Shown here one piece after another: positions 50,721 through 63,100 of a stretch of DNA of 64,000 nt. How positions within the stretch are numbered: position 1 is the stretch's first letter; each line of letters starts with the position of its first letter. The notes under the pieces are model-generated. The model searched no databases, was not told where the DNA came from, and saw nothing but the letters and a program-made list of their open reading frames with translations. Location: the NCBI GenBank assembly GCA_002917775.1, contig KZ627161.1, positions 445,525-509,524 of the forward strand, written 5' to 3'. Origin of the DNA: Glaciozyma antarctica PI12 (Eukaryota > Basidiomycota > Microbotryomycetes > Kriegeriales > Camptobasidiaceae). Position numbers and translations under genes: made by a program.

Positions 50721-51499
50721 TCAGTTACCCCTACCCCTTCCTCCACGCTCTCCCCTGCCCCGATCTCCTCCACGTCCTCGCCCACGATCCCCTCCTCGTC
50801 CTAAGCTCGACCGCGTTAGCTCCCCTCCCCTCCTCTTGGAAAGCAGCAAGGCACGCACCACGTCCTCCTCCAGCAGCACCACGTCCACGATCTCCTCCTC
50901 CACCTCGTGCGCCTCCCCGTCCGACGCCGCGCTGCCGTTGTTCCGCCTCTTGTTCCTTCACCTGGTCGATCAGCTGTTTCCCGCCCCATCAAGTTAGCCT
51001 CTTCCTCCAGTCGGCCACAAGGTCTAGATACGCACGTTCTCTGCCACGCGAATGTACTTGATCTAGAGCGGGAGGCATCAGCATGGAGAGCGGCCCACAG
51101 AGAGGTGACTCGGCAGACGTACGTTGTTCCCTCGAACGTAGCACTCTGGCAGCTTCCAGAACTGCTCCCCATCCTGTGTTTACCCAACCAGACTCCAGTC
51201 AGCTTCGCTCCGTCGTAGCAGCGCCAGCCAGGACCACGCACAGCGGAAGTTTGGTACACCTCCTTGAGCGTGAGGTTCATGAAGTTGTCGCAGCCGACGA
51301 GGTGGCCGTTGAAGGTCTCGCCGTTCTTGAGTTCCACCAGCTGGTACGGGGAACGTCAGCGAGAGGTGTGGTGAGTGGGGGGAGGGACGCACCATCGGCT
51401 TCGCCTGCGCGGCGTGAAGGAGTGCTAGGGGGAGCTAAGGGCACGGGCGTGGTGTCAGCTAGGCGTGTGTGAGGGGCTGCTTGACTGTGAGCTCACCAT
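50721..51499 (-). CDS. LSM4: LSM4 U6 snRNA/mRNA-decay Sm-like protein
   Basis: Subunit of the LSM1-7 ring (mRNA decapping, P bodies) and the LSM2-8 ring (U6 snRNA). Seven exons sum to exactly 139 codons. Exon 1 contributes only the ATG (51499-51497) and is followed at once by a GTGAGC intron. Protein order: [14 protein letters not shown], Sm1 [20 protein letters not shown], then [19 protein letters not shown], Sm2 [20 protein letters not shown], then an RGG-rich tail ([20 protein letters not shown]) split by the last intron. The Gly/Arg tail promotes P-body assembly in other fungi. Taking the ATG at 51337 instead would lose the conserved N-terminal helix. Confidence 0.93.
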
Positions 51500-52064
51500 A
51501 GCAGTCTGGAAACCTTGACAAGGCGGGAGGAGAGAGCGAAAGGGAGGAGAGCTCCCTCCCTCCTCGGCTGAGCGCGTTTGTTTTGGGTGTTTGACTGTCT
51601 GCCTCTGTCCCTCCGCGCGACCGTCTTTCGCACTCAAGAAAGTCAGCGTGTTAAGCTAGATCGAATCCGTACTCTTCCCTCACCCCGCTGGCGTCCGGCC
51701 TCGCCCTCAGGAACGCAGGCGCGGTCAACACACACCTCCTCTCCTGGCGTCCGTCCACTCGCTCAAGCAGTGAAGCACTGGAAAGCTCGATGAGTCGTCG
51801 CGACTTGCAAGAAAGCGAGCTCTCTGTCAAGTCCTGGACCCTCAGTGGAGTCCGGTCCCTTGTCCTCGCGCGCTCGCGCGCGAAGGCATCCTCTTTCTCT
51901 CTCCCGAACACCTGCTGAACTGAGCGCTCGAAGCTCTCCTTGTAATAGTTCCGAACGATGCATTGCTTTTACAGACGCCCGCAGCGTCCTTTTTCTTTAC
52001 TCTAAAACCCCTGAAGAACCCCTCGGAAAAAAGTCCCGTCGCGAATCCCATCTCCCTCCCCCGT
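51500..52064. other. LSM4 promoter and 3' region of CPA2
   Basis: About 565 bp upstream of LSM4 and downstream of the carbamoyl-phosphate synthase stop. Open frames are antisense or random. No RNA gene or repeat seen. Confidence 0.45.
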
Positions 52065-55000
52065 TTAGTGGTGTCCACCGATCCACTCGCTCCAGCTGCG
52101 AACCTCGGCGGGGATGCGTCCTTCGGTGTAAGGCTTGAGCTCGCCCTTGAGGAGCTTCTTTCCGAGCGCCTCGACATAGCTGCGTAAGAGAGGGAGTCAG
52201 CGATCTTTTCAGGCGAATGAGAAGCGGAAGCGCGCACATCTGAGCGAGGAGAGGGTTGTTGATGAGAGGAATGCCGAAGTCGACCGCGTTCCTGCGAGCG
52301 CGAGGAGACATCAGCGGGGGTCGAGTGGCTGAGAAGGGAGAAAAGGACGAACCTCCTCGCCACATAATCCTCGTCGAGGACATCGCGTCCGCGGGTCTTG
52401 GCGAGGTTGATGACGCTCTGAATGTCGTACTCTACGAGAGAGGAGCGACGTTGTTAGCCAAGTCTCCAGCGACGCAGCGTGAAATTCGTACCTTCAAACA
52501 CCTCGCGAAGCTTGCGCTTGTCCTTGACAGGGAAGAAGATGCGCTCGACCTTGCTGATGTAGGGAAGCTGGTTGAGGAACTCCTCGACGATGGGCGAGGA
52601 GCAGTAAAGCTTGAATCCGAGGTCCGAAAGCTCCTTCGCAACGGTGCTGAGTTGAGGGCAAGCGATGTCGCCGCCGATCAAGACGCCGCTCTTCGGTTGA
52701 GGAACCTTGAATCCGTTGGTCGAGAGGAGGGAGCTGGTGGATATGAAGAATCAGCAGGTGCCTTTACGCGATATGGGTAGGAGAGGACTTACGCCCAGTA
52801 CGCCTCGTGAATATCTGCGCCGAACGCAGCGACCTCGCCAGTACTGGCCATCTCGACGCCGAGGAAGCTGGGTAGAAGAGTACAGGGTCAGTTCGTGTCG
52901 GGCATGCTTGAGAAATGAATGGACTGACGGGTCCGCTCCTGCCAACCTCGTCCAGGAGAACTGCGAAACCTTGATGGCGACGTAATCGCGCTTGATCTTC
53001 ATGAGGTCGACGGGGGCAGGGACGTCCTGTCCGACGATGGCAGCGGTGGCGATATCGATGAAGTTGACGCCGAGGACCTTGGAGACGAAGGGGAACGACC
53101 TCGAGGCGCGAAGGTTGCACTCGATGACCTTGAGCACCGTCTCGGCTCCAGGCATCGCCTTGCGAATGACCTGCATGTTGAACGGTCCCGAAATCTCGAA
53201 CGCCTTGGCGACCTTCTCGGCAATCTCCTTGAGGCGGTCGAGGTCGTCGTCGACGAGGGAGAAGGGAGGGAGGACGAGCGTGGCGTCGCCCGAGTGAACT
53301 CCGGCGTTCTCGATGTGCTCCGAGACGGCGTGGACGAGGAGCTGGCCCTTGTACGCGACGGCGTCGATGTCGATCTCCTGAGCCGAGTCGATGAACTTGG
53401 TGATGACGGTCGGGTGCTCGGACGAGACCTCGGCGGCGGCGGTGAGCGAGTGCTGGAGGGTCGACTCGTCCCAAACAACGTTCATGGCGGCGCCGGAGAG
53501 GACGTAGGAGGGGCGGATGAGTACGGGGTAGCCGACGCGGGAGGCGAACTCCTTGGCCGACTCGAGGCTGGTCGCCTCGACCCAGTCGGGCTGGTCGATG
53601 CCGTTCCTATCGAGGATGGCGGAGAACTTGTGGCGGTCCTCAGCATTGTCGATCATGTCGGGATCCGTACCGAGAACGTTGACGCCGCTCTGCTTGAGGC
53701 GGAGCGCGATGTTCTGCGGCAGTTGACCTGGCAGTTCGTCAGTTCTAAGCTCTCCTCGCACGCCCTCGAAAGCGACTCACCTCCGACGCTAACGACGACT
53801 CCCTCGGAAGCCTCGAGCTCGTAGATGTCCATGACACGCTCCCATCCGAGCTCCTCGAAGTAGAGGCGGTCGGCCTCGTCAAAGTCGGTCGAAACCGTCT
53901 CGGGGTTGTAGTTGATCATGACCGTCTTCTTGCCCATCTCGCGAACCTTGCGCGCGCAGCTGACGGCGCACCAGTCGAACTCGACCGAGGATCCGATACG
54001 GTAGACGCCCGATCCGAGGACCATCGTCCCGTTCTCGTTGAACTCGATGTCGTGCTCGGACGCGTTGTAGGTCGTGTAGAGGTAGTTGGTGTGGGCGGGG
54101 TACTCGGCGGCGAGGGTGTCGATACGCTTGACGAAGGGAGTGATGCCGAGCGCCTTGCGGTACGCGCGAACCTCGTTCTCCGAAGGCGCAGCGCGAATGA
54201 GGTCGGCGATTTGGCGATCCGAGAAGCCCATGCGCTTGGCCTTCTTCATGAGCTCGTAGTCGACGTTCTCGAGCGCAGCAGTCGCCTTGAACGTCTTGTG
54301 GACCTGGACGATGTTGTCGAGCTTGTAGAGGAACCAGCGATCGACCTTGGTGAGGTCGTGGATCATGTCGACCGTGTAGTCGAGGTTGAGCATCGCGTGA
54401 GCGATGGCGAAGAGGCGAGTGTCGGTAGGGACGGAGAGAGCGTGGTCGAGGTCCTCGGGCGCGACGTATGCCTCGAATCCGGTCCAGCGAGGGTCGACCT
54501 GACGGATAGCCTTCTGGAGACTCTCCTCAAACGTCCTTCCGATCGCCATGACCTCGCCCACACTTTTCATGGCCGAACCGACCTCGCGGTTGACGTACTG
54601 GAACTTGGCGAGATCCCACTTGGGGATCTTGGTGACGATGTAGTCGAGGGAAGGCTCGAAGCAGGCCGTGGTGGTCTTGGTGACGGCGTTGGGGAGCTCG
54701 GGGAGAGTGTGGCCGAGAGCGATCTTGGCGGCGGTGTAGGCGAGGGGGTAGCCAGTCGCCTTGGAGGCGAGGGCGGAGGAGCGAGAGAGACGAGCGTTCA
54801 TCTGTGAGCGTAAAGCGCGTCAGCGATGGGCTTGGAGATACCGGTGAAGTGGGAACGTACCTCAATGACCATGTACTCGCGCTTGTTGGGGTTGAGGGCG
54901 TACTGCACGTTGCACTCGCCGACGACTCCGACGTGACGAACGATCTTGATGGCGGCCGAGCGAAGCATGTGGTACTCGTCCTATCACGCAACGCTGGTCA

Positions 55001-56453
55001 GCGTGTGTCCAGTTTCGCAGAGCAGGCACTCCGCCAGGAAAGCAGGTTGAGAGGAGACTCACATCGGAGAGCGTCTGCGAGGGAGCGATAACGATCGAGT
55101 CTCCCGTGTGGGTTCCGAGGGGGTCAAAGTTCTGCGTCAAAGTGCTCGTTAGCTCCATCCTCGCATCCCCGTCGCACGCGTACTCACCTCCATGTTGCAG
55201 CAGATGATGACGTTGTCGGCAGCATCGCGAACGACCTCGTACTCGAGCTCCTTCCATCCCTTGAGACTCTTCTCGATGAGGACCTGGGGACTGAGACTGA
55301 GACTCTTGGCGGAGAGATCACGAAGCTCGTCCTCGTTCTCTGCGAAGCCGGAGCCGAGTCCACCGAGAGAGAAGGCGGAGCGGAGGATGACGGGGTAGCC
55401 GATGTCGGCGGCGGCGAGGAGGGCGTCCTTGACGGTATCGACGGCGACCGAGTGGGCAGCAGGAATGCCAATCTCTGGGTGCGTGCGCTTGGTTAGCTGG
55501 GCTCGAGAGGGGGAAGGAGGAAAGGAACGTACCCTCGAGCGCCTTGCAGAAGAGGTCGCGATCCTCCGAGACTTCGAGAGTGCGGATGGGGGTTCCGAGA
55601 ACCTTGACGCCGAGACGCTCAAAGACTCCCATCTTCTCGAGCTGGATGCCGACGTTGAGGGCGGTCTGTCCACCGAAGGTGAGGAGGATGCCGTCGGGAC
55701 GCTCCTTCTCGAGGATGTACGCGACGTAGTCGGCGGTGATAGGGAGGACTGCAAGAGCAAGTCATCAGCTTGGTGTAGGCAGGGGTGGAGAGGTAAGCAG
55801 GGACGCACAGTAGACCTCAGAAGCCATTTGATGCGACGTCTGAATGGTCGCGATGTTGGGGTTGATGAGGATCGTCTCTGCAGCCAAGAGGACGCCGTCA
55901 GCAGAGCTCTCTACGCTGGCCAAGCAGCTAGCACTCACCGACGTTAGACTCCTTCATCGCCTTGATAGCTTGGGCGCCTGGAGATAGAAAATTGGCGATC
56001 AGCGATTCATTCAGCCGTTGCAACGTGTGCTGGGATCGACCAGGAGCCGCTGGAGCTCCACCGGGTACCTCCAGGCCTCGTTCGCTCCGCCCCCTCCATC
56101 GTCGCACCACGTCCCAGCGTGCCAACACTTGAAAGAGACCGTAACTCACCAGAGTAGTCGAATTCTCCAGCCTGGCCGATACTGAGTCCACCCGAGCCGA
56201 CGATGCAGACCTTCTTAACGTTGGGCCGCTCGAGCTTGGGGAGGACAGCCTGACTGAGGCGCCTGGCAAGGTCAGACGCCGAAGTTCCGTCCTTGCCGGC
56301 TGTCGGTTGGGTCTGAATGTGCTTGAACTGGTTGTTGATGAGGTCGAACTGGTTGCTGAATGAGGTCGCCGCTGAATGCGGTCGGGATGAAAGGGAGAGG
56401 GCGCGGAGGGCCAAAGGGGAGCGGATAGTGCGAGGGGCGAGTGTGCGGAGCAT
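52065..56453 (-). CDS. CPA2: Arginine-specific carbamoyl-phosphate synthase, large chain
   Basis: Makes carbamoyl phosphate from ammonia delivered by the small subunit, bicarbonate and two ATP, for arginine synthesis. Fourteen exons, about 1160 residues. The first 35 residues ([20 protein letters not shown]...) are Arg/Ser-rich without acids, so mitochondrial import is likely, as in filamentous ascomycetes. Carboxyphosphate half: [57 protein letters not shown]. Oligomerisation region: [17 protein letters not shown] and [10 protein letters not shown]. Carbamate half: [71 protein letters not shown] short C-terminal methylglyoxal-synthase-like domain ends WSEWIGGHH. No fused aspartate transcarbamylase, so it is the arginine rather than the pyrimidine enzyme. 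Confidence 0.95.
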
Positions 56454-57137
56454 GATGGAGGGGACCTTTATGCGTCGGAGAGGGATTTGTAGATGATGGA
56501 GTCAAGACTACGAGGGCGCGTATCAGCTTGGGCTCGAGCGTATGGAACAATGTGGCCGACCTACTAATCTTGTCTGGTTTGAGATCCGGTGTAATGGATC
56601 CTGCAGAGGGACAAACGAGTGAGCTAGTGAGTAGGGTCGTTCCTCCTCGGCTCGCGATAAGGGGAAAAGGAGCTCACATGAACCGTTTTCGGTAGGTGTC
56701 AAGGACGAGGATAAGGAAAGGCTACCGCTGAGATGGTGCGCGACTTGTTCTGAGAGGGAGTTTAATTGGGGGAGAAGAGAGAGCAAGAGAGACGAGTCAA
56801 AAAACCTCCCGCCCAGCCAGGCAGGCGCGTGGGTCGATTTAATTTCAGAAAAATGGACTTGGCTGGACTTACTTAACTGAATTAAATCTGACCTAATTCT
56901 TCGTCCGCGTTGGATCCCACCAGCAGACGAGTGGACTCGCTCTTAGGACTTTATCTTGAGCTCAGGAGCTGGTAGAAAAGGACTCGTTATCGATCAGGCA
57001 AGTCCCACAGCTTACGACTCTGCTAAAGCTCAACCAGAGCTCGACCCCTTCCTCCGAGCTGACCTCCTCCTTTCCCAGCTTCATCCAGGCCCCCCTTCTT
57101 TCGCCTTCGCCCGTTCACGCATCAGGTCCTCCTCAGA
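56454..57137. promoter_or_regulatory. Divergent upstream region of CPA2 and the DnaJ gene
   Basis: About 685 bp. A conspicuously AT-rich patch at about 56836-56895 contains two TTTAATTT/AATTAAAT motifs and TTACTTAACTGAATTAAAT. TGACTC-type Gcn4 sites were not clearly seen near CPA2. Confidence 0.45.
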
Positions 57138-59102
57138 ATGAATTACGAATACCACGAGGCCTGCAGCATCCTCCAAATCTCCACCTGTGCGTGCCTTTCC
57201 AAGCCCCAACACGCGCCGAGCTCTGCACTGACCTGTAGCCACCCACAGCCTCAACCGAAGAAGATGCTCGAGCTGCTTACAAGCGTTTAGCTCTCATCTA
57301 TCACCCCGATCGCAACGTCGGCAAGGAGGCTACTTCGACGGTTCAGTTTCAGCAAGTGAGCGCTGCGTTCGATGCGGTTCAGCTGCACCACAACCCTCCG
57401 CCGAGGCAGACGATGGGAGGAGGGGGAGGAGGAGGGTTCCACTTTGCTGGAGGAGGATTCGGAGGAGGGTTCCCGCCGGGCTTCAGTCCGTTCGGAGGCT
57501 ACGGGCATTCGCATTATCACGACGAGGACGATGAGGACGAGGAGGACTACTCGGACGCGGACGAAGACGCTGGACCGTACTCTCGTAACGGTGGAAACGA
57601 CTTCTTCGAGTTCATGTGAGTCGGGCTTCGTTGGGCGAGGGCGAAAGAGGGACAGGAGCTGATTTGACCTCTTCGCACGACAGGTACCAAAACATCTTCT
57701 CCGGAGGCTACGGGTCTCGCTTCGACTACGCCCGTGCGTTCATACCTTCCACCCTCTCCTCGTTCATTCCTCACGTCCCTTCGCAGGTTTCCGCGCCCAA
57801 AAGGCTGCTCAGCGCGGCCCGCCCGAGAGCCCCGAGGAGCGTCAGGCCCGCCTAACGCGCGACCGCGAAGCCGCTATCGCTGCCGAAGCTCGTCGGAAGG
57901 AGGAGGACCGTCGTTCGAAGAAGCGTCGTGAGCAGGAGCGCGTAGCGGGTTCGTGATCCCTCCTCGTTCCCCACTTTGCGAGTTCGCTGACCCCGTCGCA
58001 CGAACATAGAGATGGAAGCTGGCGCCGCGCGTCGGGATGCCAAGCTCGCGGACAAGAAGGAGAAGGCGGCGAAGGACAAGGCGCAAGCGGCGGCTCGGAC
58101 GGCGGACAGGATGAAGCAGGCGCAGTCGACGCGGTCGGCCGTCTTTGCTGCTGCGAGGGCGGGCAAGGCGGATGCGGTCAAGAAGGGCGTGTGGGAGGAT
58201 AACGTTGGCGCGGGGGACGTGGAGCGTTTGCCGGGGTTCGTGCTGCCGGGGGAGAAGGAGAAGGAGGACAAGGAGCGCGAGAGTCGGGAGAGGGAGGAGA
58301 AGGAGAACGTCGAGGCTGGGCCGACGACGAGTGCGAAGGTGGACGGCGGCGAGTCGGCAGCGAGCAAGGCGAAGAAGAACAAGAAGAAGAAGGGCAAGGG
58401 CGCAGCGACGACGGCGGCGACGACGGCGGCGAACGGACCGACAACGAACGGCGCTGCGACGAACGGCGCTCCCAAAGCTGCTCCTCCGCCGAAGCCCAAG
58501 GCGACTCCTCCACCGAAGCGCAAGCCGACGTCAGCTTCGCCAAAGAAAAAGGGCCCCGACGAGCGAGAAACGCTCCTCCACATCGCCGTCAAGAAAGGCG
58601 ACGCCTCGCTCGCCGAATGGCTCATCGACCACGGTACGTCCTCTCCTCCTTTCCTCCCCGACCTCACTAACGATATCGCTCAGGTGCCTCGCCAGAGGAA
58701 CGCGACTCGGCCCTCTTCACCCCCTTCCACCACGCTCTCCAAGCCGGCCACGTCCCTCTCGTCACCTACTTCCTCACCGAGCACCCTCCCCTCCTCCCAG
58801 CGCCTATCGACCCCTCAGCCCCTCGGGACGACGATTTCTCCTACCCCACTCCCCCCGGCGAATCCCTCCTCTCCCTCGCCGTCTCCTCCGCTTCCGCCGA
58901 GACCGTCTCGCTCGTACTCCCCTTCTCGAACCTCGACGACGCGTGGGATAACTGGAACTGGATCGAGGATCTGCAAAGGGGGAAAGACAGGGTGGGGGAG
59001 GGGGAGGAGGAGGTGTGGGAGAAGGTCAAGTGGGCTATCGTCGGGATGGAAGGGTTTGAGGCGCCTGAGGGGTACGTCAAGAAGAGGAGGGGGAGGGCGT
59101 AG
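57138..59102 (+). CDS. DnaJ-domain protein with C-terminal ankyrin-like repeats
   Basis: A type-C Hsp40 co-chaperone, 556 residues in six exons (exact codon sum). The J domain spans residues 1-65: MNYEYHEACSILQIS, ARAAYKRLALIYHPDRN with the HPD triad that stimulates Hsp70, and FQQVSAAFDAV. A Gly/Phe stretch and an acidic run follow (DEDDEDEEDYSDADEDAG). A long charged coiled-coil region of Lys, Glu, Arg and Ala comes next, then a low-complexity Ala/Thr/Pro linker. Two or three ankyrin-like units complete it (RETLLHIAVKKGDASLAEWL; HHALQAGHVPLVTYFL). The acceptor at 57248 was preferred over one 8 nt upstream because only it keeps the J domain open. No zinc-finger or signal peptide. Confidence 0.85.
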
Positions 59103-59966
59103 GCTTTGCTTGATGTTTTGTAGAGAGGCTGGGGAGGGAGACTTCCTGGTCGGGATACCTCGTTGCTGAAGATTACCATTCGTCGACTTTCGCACATTGG
59201 TTCCGAGAGCAGGTTCGGGAGCGAAAGCGATTGGGGAGAGGCTCGGTCGTCGATCTTTTCCGTGCACTGGTTGTTTCGGCTGCGTATGCTTACGAAGTAC
59301 AGCTCGTAGAACAGATGCAAGACGGAGCAAGGAGAGTCGACGAAGTTCAGCGAAGCGAGATGGGTCGGACCTGCTGTCTGCGCGAGAGACCAGCGGGCTT
59401 CTGCGCTCGAGTTCGCCACCACATCGATACGATCTCGAGCTCATTGAAAGATGGGCATTTTGTGGGAGAGGATATCGAGGCCTTGAGTGCGAACGAGGAA
59501 GAAGCCCGCGACCGTCGCAGGGGACATTGGGCTCCTGCGCAGAGTTGTGATGCCGTGAGGGAGCTCAGTCACAGGTCTGGAAATGAACGAGCCTTCAGCG
59601 CATGGTGCGCTTCTCAAAGCTCAGTTGTTGGTCGCCCATCTGGGTGGTCGGGAAGTAGAAGCGGAGAAGGACCCGTTGAATCCTCGCTTCGTGCGAGCAG
59701 ACGCTAAGCCCACGCGAGCGCAGTTTTAACCTCGTAGCTCCTTGTTCAGCGCAGTGTAGTTGGTCAAGCGACAGCACAGAAAGGAGCAGAGCACCCGCCC
59801 TAAAGCAGCTGAAGCGCAGAGGGACCCTCCTTTCTCCCCCAGCTTCCCCATGCTGTCCGAGCCCTCCCCCGTCCCCACCGGCGAAAGCTCTACACCCCAT
59901 CAACAACACAACGCTTCCACGTTCCAAGTCGCAGGAACTCCAGCAGACTGCCCGCTCCAACGCCGT
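59103..59966. other. Convergent intergenic region, no supported gene
   Basis: About 860 bp between the stops of the DnaJ gene and HUB1. Two overlapping open frames on the plus strand (59197-59707) and one on the minus lack motifs and spliceable structure. Confidence 0.5.
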
Positions 59967-60520
59967 TCACTGCATCTCCAAGCTCATTCCGTCGTTGATC
60001 TGCGAGTGGCCCGGCTATCAGCGCTCACAGCCCTGGTCCCCGAGAAAGCGACTTTACCTCGTAGTCGCTGAGCGTGATGTGATCCTTGTAGATGGTGTAC
60101 CTGTGGTTCGAGCGTGATCAGCTCCTTGCGTTCCGCCGCTCCAGCTCTGCGCAACCCACCACTTCTTGAGGATGATCTTCTCACTGGTGCGCGCGTACGT
60201 CAGCTTGTGCTCTCTGTCCTTGAGCAGCGCGCGAACTCACGGCTTGGTTCCAGTCTGAGCGGCGATGAGCTTCTTGAGGTCTCCAACGGTGTCGTCGGAG
60301 CTGCGCGGACAGATCGGTCAGGGAGGAGCTGTAATTTCGGCAGTACTGACTTACTCGCACTTGACTCGGACTGTGTCGAGCAAGGAGTCAGCTGGGAGAG
60401 TCGAGGAGGGAGAGGGAGGAGCTCACCCTTCTGCCCCAGACGATCGTTTGCGATAATCTGCACGAGGTCAGCCTGAGTCCGCTTGAGTGAGTCCGCTCAA
60501 CTCACCTCGATTAAAGCCAT
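59967..60520 (-). CDS. HUB1: Hub1/UBL5 ubiquitin-like splicing modifier
   Basis: A non-conjugated ubiquitin-like protein that binds Snu66 in the spliceosome and helps use weak 5' splice sites. Seven tiny exons (15, 31, 16, 60, 24, 43 and 33 nt) sum to 222 nt, exactly 73 residues, the universal Hub1 length. Conserved blocks: [55 protein letters not shown] and EINDGMSLEMQ. The usual C-terminal Tyr-Tyr pair is replaced by Met-Gln. Start at 60520 gives MALIE before the first intron. It shares a roughly 300-bp divergent promoter with NAB2. Confidence 0.93.
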
Positions 60521-60816
60521 TTCTAAAGAATCGAGAGGGAGAGAGCGGAGCAGCGGGCGAGCTCCCTCCAAGTCCGAGGCTGGGCTGAGTTAGTAGTAAC
60601 TACTACCAATTCTCAAGGGTTCTGCTTTCGAGAGGAGGATACACCGACAGCTCCTGCCGCCCTACACGAGAGCTCGACTCGCCCAACAGTCAAGACTCAC
60701 TCTCCAACTCCCTCCTCTTTCCACTAGAGCAGCCTCCTCCTCCCGCTCGACGCCCTCCCACTTTGTCCCAAGTCACAGCCGCCCTTCTTCGAACGACCCC
60801 TCCTTCTCCCCCGGTC
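60521..60816. promoter_or_regulatory. Shared promoter of HUB1 and NAB2
   Basis: About 296 bp between divergent starts of two RNA-processing genes. A small inverted repeat, gttagtagtaactactac, lies at about 60591-60608. Confidence 0.5.
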
Positions 60817-62911
60817 ATGTCTTCGTACCAGCCCGATATCGTGCCTAGCAGCGCAGCGGGACAAGCTCTGCAGGTGCGCTCGTTCCCGCGGAGGTGTACA
60901 AACCTCCAGTAGCTGACTGTTGCGTTCCTCAGGCGGCGATCCAAAAGCAGCTCGCCTTCCACGGATGGAGCACAGAGGATGACACAGTCATGGCGTGCGT
61001 CCAGTGGTCTTCCAGTTGGGGCAAACCATATTGACCCTACGCTCTTCACAGCGAGTACTGCCTCGTCATGCTCGGAAACCGCAAGACAGCCGGTGCGCAC
61101 CTCCCCACGCCACCTCTCTCCTACTCGCACTGACGCTTTCCTTTCTCTTAGACCAAATCTCTACCGAGCTCTCCGACCTGATTGGCTCCGACTTTGAGCC
61201 CTCGTTCGTCTCCTGGCTCTTCACCGAGCTCGCTCACCACTACCCCGACCCCTCCCTCTCCGCCGCTCCCGAAACCCGCACCACCGGCCTCGTCTCGGAC
61301 TCTCACCTCTCCCCCACCCACGACGCTCGCCAGTACGCCGACCGATCAGCAGGAGCCGGACGAGGAGGACGACCGGGCAGTGTATTTGGAGCAGCCATGT
61401 TGGGCGTCAAGCGGGATGCGAGGGACTTGGACGTGAGGGAGCGGGAACCGGCAGCGCAGAGGGCTAGGTACGAGCGACCGCAGGGTGCGGCGTTCGAGGG
61501 CGTTCCTGCCGGACCGCGGAACCCTGGGATGATGAACGGGAACGTGAGGAGGGACGGGGGACGGAGAGGGGAGAGCATCTTTGATCGAGTGCAGGGAGGG
61601 GGTGGAGGGAACGTTGCGGGGGCAGGTAACCCAGGATTCGACGCTGTACGTCCACGCTACGCCCCTCTAGTCTGAGCTGTGAGCTGACTTGGTGAGCTGG
61701 CGCAGATCTCCGGCGTTATCGAGGCCGTCCAGCGCGGCGCACACCCTTCCGCACTTGCCGCCATCCCCTTCGCCGCCCTCGCTCAGCACCCACAAGCCGC
61801 CTTCTTGAACCCTCAAGTCCTCGCACAAGCCCAAGCCCACGCGATGGCGCAGGCCCAAGCCTTCGCAGCGATGCAGGGACAGCAGATCGCCTGGAACAAC
61901 CCCAGCCGAGGAGGAGCCTTCAACGCGCACGCACCAGCCTTCAACCCAGCGTTCTCTCGCGGATTCGGCACCGGAGGAGAAGGGTTCCCGACCGCACCGC
62001 CGAGGCAGCAGCGCGCACCGTACCAGCCCAAGGTCGCTGCGCCCGTCGCTTTGCCGTCCAAGCCGGTCGAGGAGGATATCTGCAAGCACGGCGTCGACTG
62101 CTCCAAGCCCGCCTGCCCTTACTCTCACCCTTCTCCCGTCGCGACCAAGGAGAGCGGACTCGTCCTCTCGAGTGAGGCGTGCGAGAAGCAGCTCGCGTGC
62201 GAGGATCCCGTGCGTCGCTTTCCTCACTCCGATCTACATTTCCTGACGCTCTTTCCCAACTCGCAGGACTGCCCAAAATCGCACGTTTCGGCCGCGCAGA
62301 AGAACCCCACCCTTGTCGCCGCCGCCGCCTCCTCCGCTCCCACTCCCCGCGCCGTCGCTCGTCCTCCTCCCACCGCCGACCCCTCCGCCATTCCCGGCGC
62401 AGGCGAGAAGCCCTGCAAGTTCGCTGGATCGTGCACGCGCGCCGGATGCGTCTTCCTCCACCCTTGGGACGTGCGAGGTGATGCGAGCGCAACGGGTGGA
62501 GTTCCTTGTCACTGGGCCGACAAGTGCACTCGTGGTGCGTTCGTCTCTCTCTCACACCTCGCGCAGAGCCTTACTGACGTTGATCTGCCCATCGCAGCCG
62601 ACTGCCACTTCTCCCACCCGCCTTCTCGCCCCACTCCCTTCGCCAAAAACGCCAAGCCCAAGACTTCCTCCTCCTACACCGCCACCTTCAACAAGGCCTC
62701 CGCCGCACCCACTATCGGCGCCTGGCCCACCGAGAAGGCGGCGCACGTGAGCGACCGACTCAAGCGGTTCAACCTCAAGGAGAACGAGGGCGAGGCGGAG
62801 CGGATCATTCCTGGTGCGCCGGCGGAGGAGGGGAAGAAGGTCGAGGGGGATAAGGTCGAGATTGAGGTCGAGGAGGAGAAGATTGTGCTGAAGAGCGAGA
62901 CGACGGCGTGA
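60817..62911 (+). CDS. NAB2: Nab2/ZC3H14-type poly(A)-binding CCCH zinc-finger protein
   Basis: Binds poly(A) tails in the nucleus, limiting tail length and licensing mRNA export. Seven exons, about 580 residues. The N-terminal PWI-like fold is visible: LVMLGNRKTADQISTELSDL, then DFEPSFVSWLFTELAHH. An Arg/Gly-rich stretch and an Ala/Gln-rich stretch (AQAQAHAMAQAQAFAAMQGQ) follow. At the C terminus tandem CCCH fingers of the Nab2 spacing are seen: CKHGVDCSKPACPYSH, CEKQLACEDPDCPKSH, CKFAGSCTRAGCVFLH and CHWADKCTRADCHFSH. The last finger is split by an intron. It ends with an acidic tail (EIEVEEEKIVLKSETTA). Confidence 0.9.
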
Positions 62912-63100
62912 GGGAGGGAGGGCAATTTTACATAAAATGGTCGGAGGCGCTCGCAGTTGCGATGTTCGCTGGTTTTTACGAATACTTTTGGGATGCGGGC
63001 TCGAGCTGCTTCGGGATCGTGTTCTGCTCTCGTTCGCTGTCGTCGTCGTCGTTGTTCATCTCGCTTGCGCTCTCGTTCGTTCAACTGCTGCTGGTGCATC

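Noticed and set aside
54052-54807. 251-codon plus-strand frame inside CPA2
   Set aside because: Antisense of a conserved CPSase exon; composition is the mirror of the real gene.
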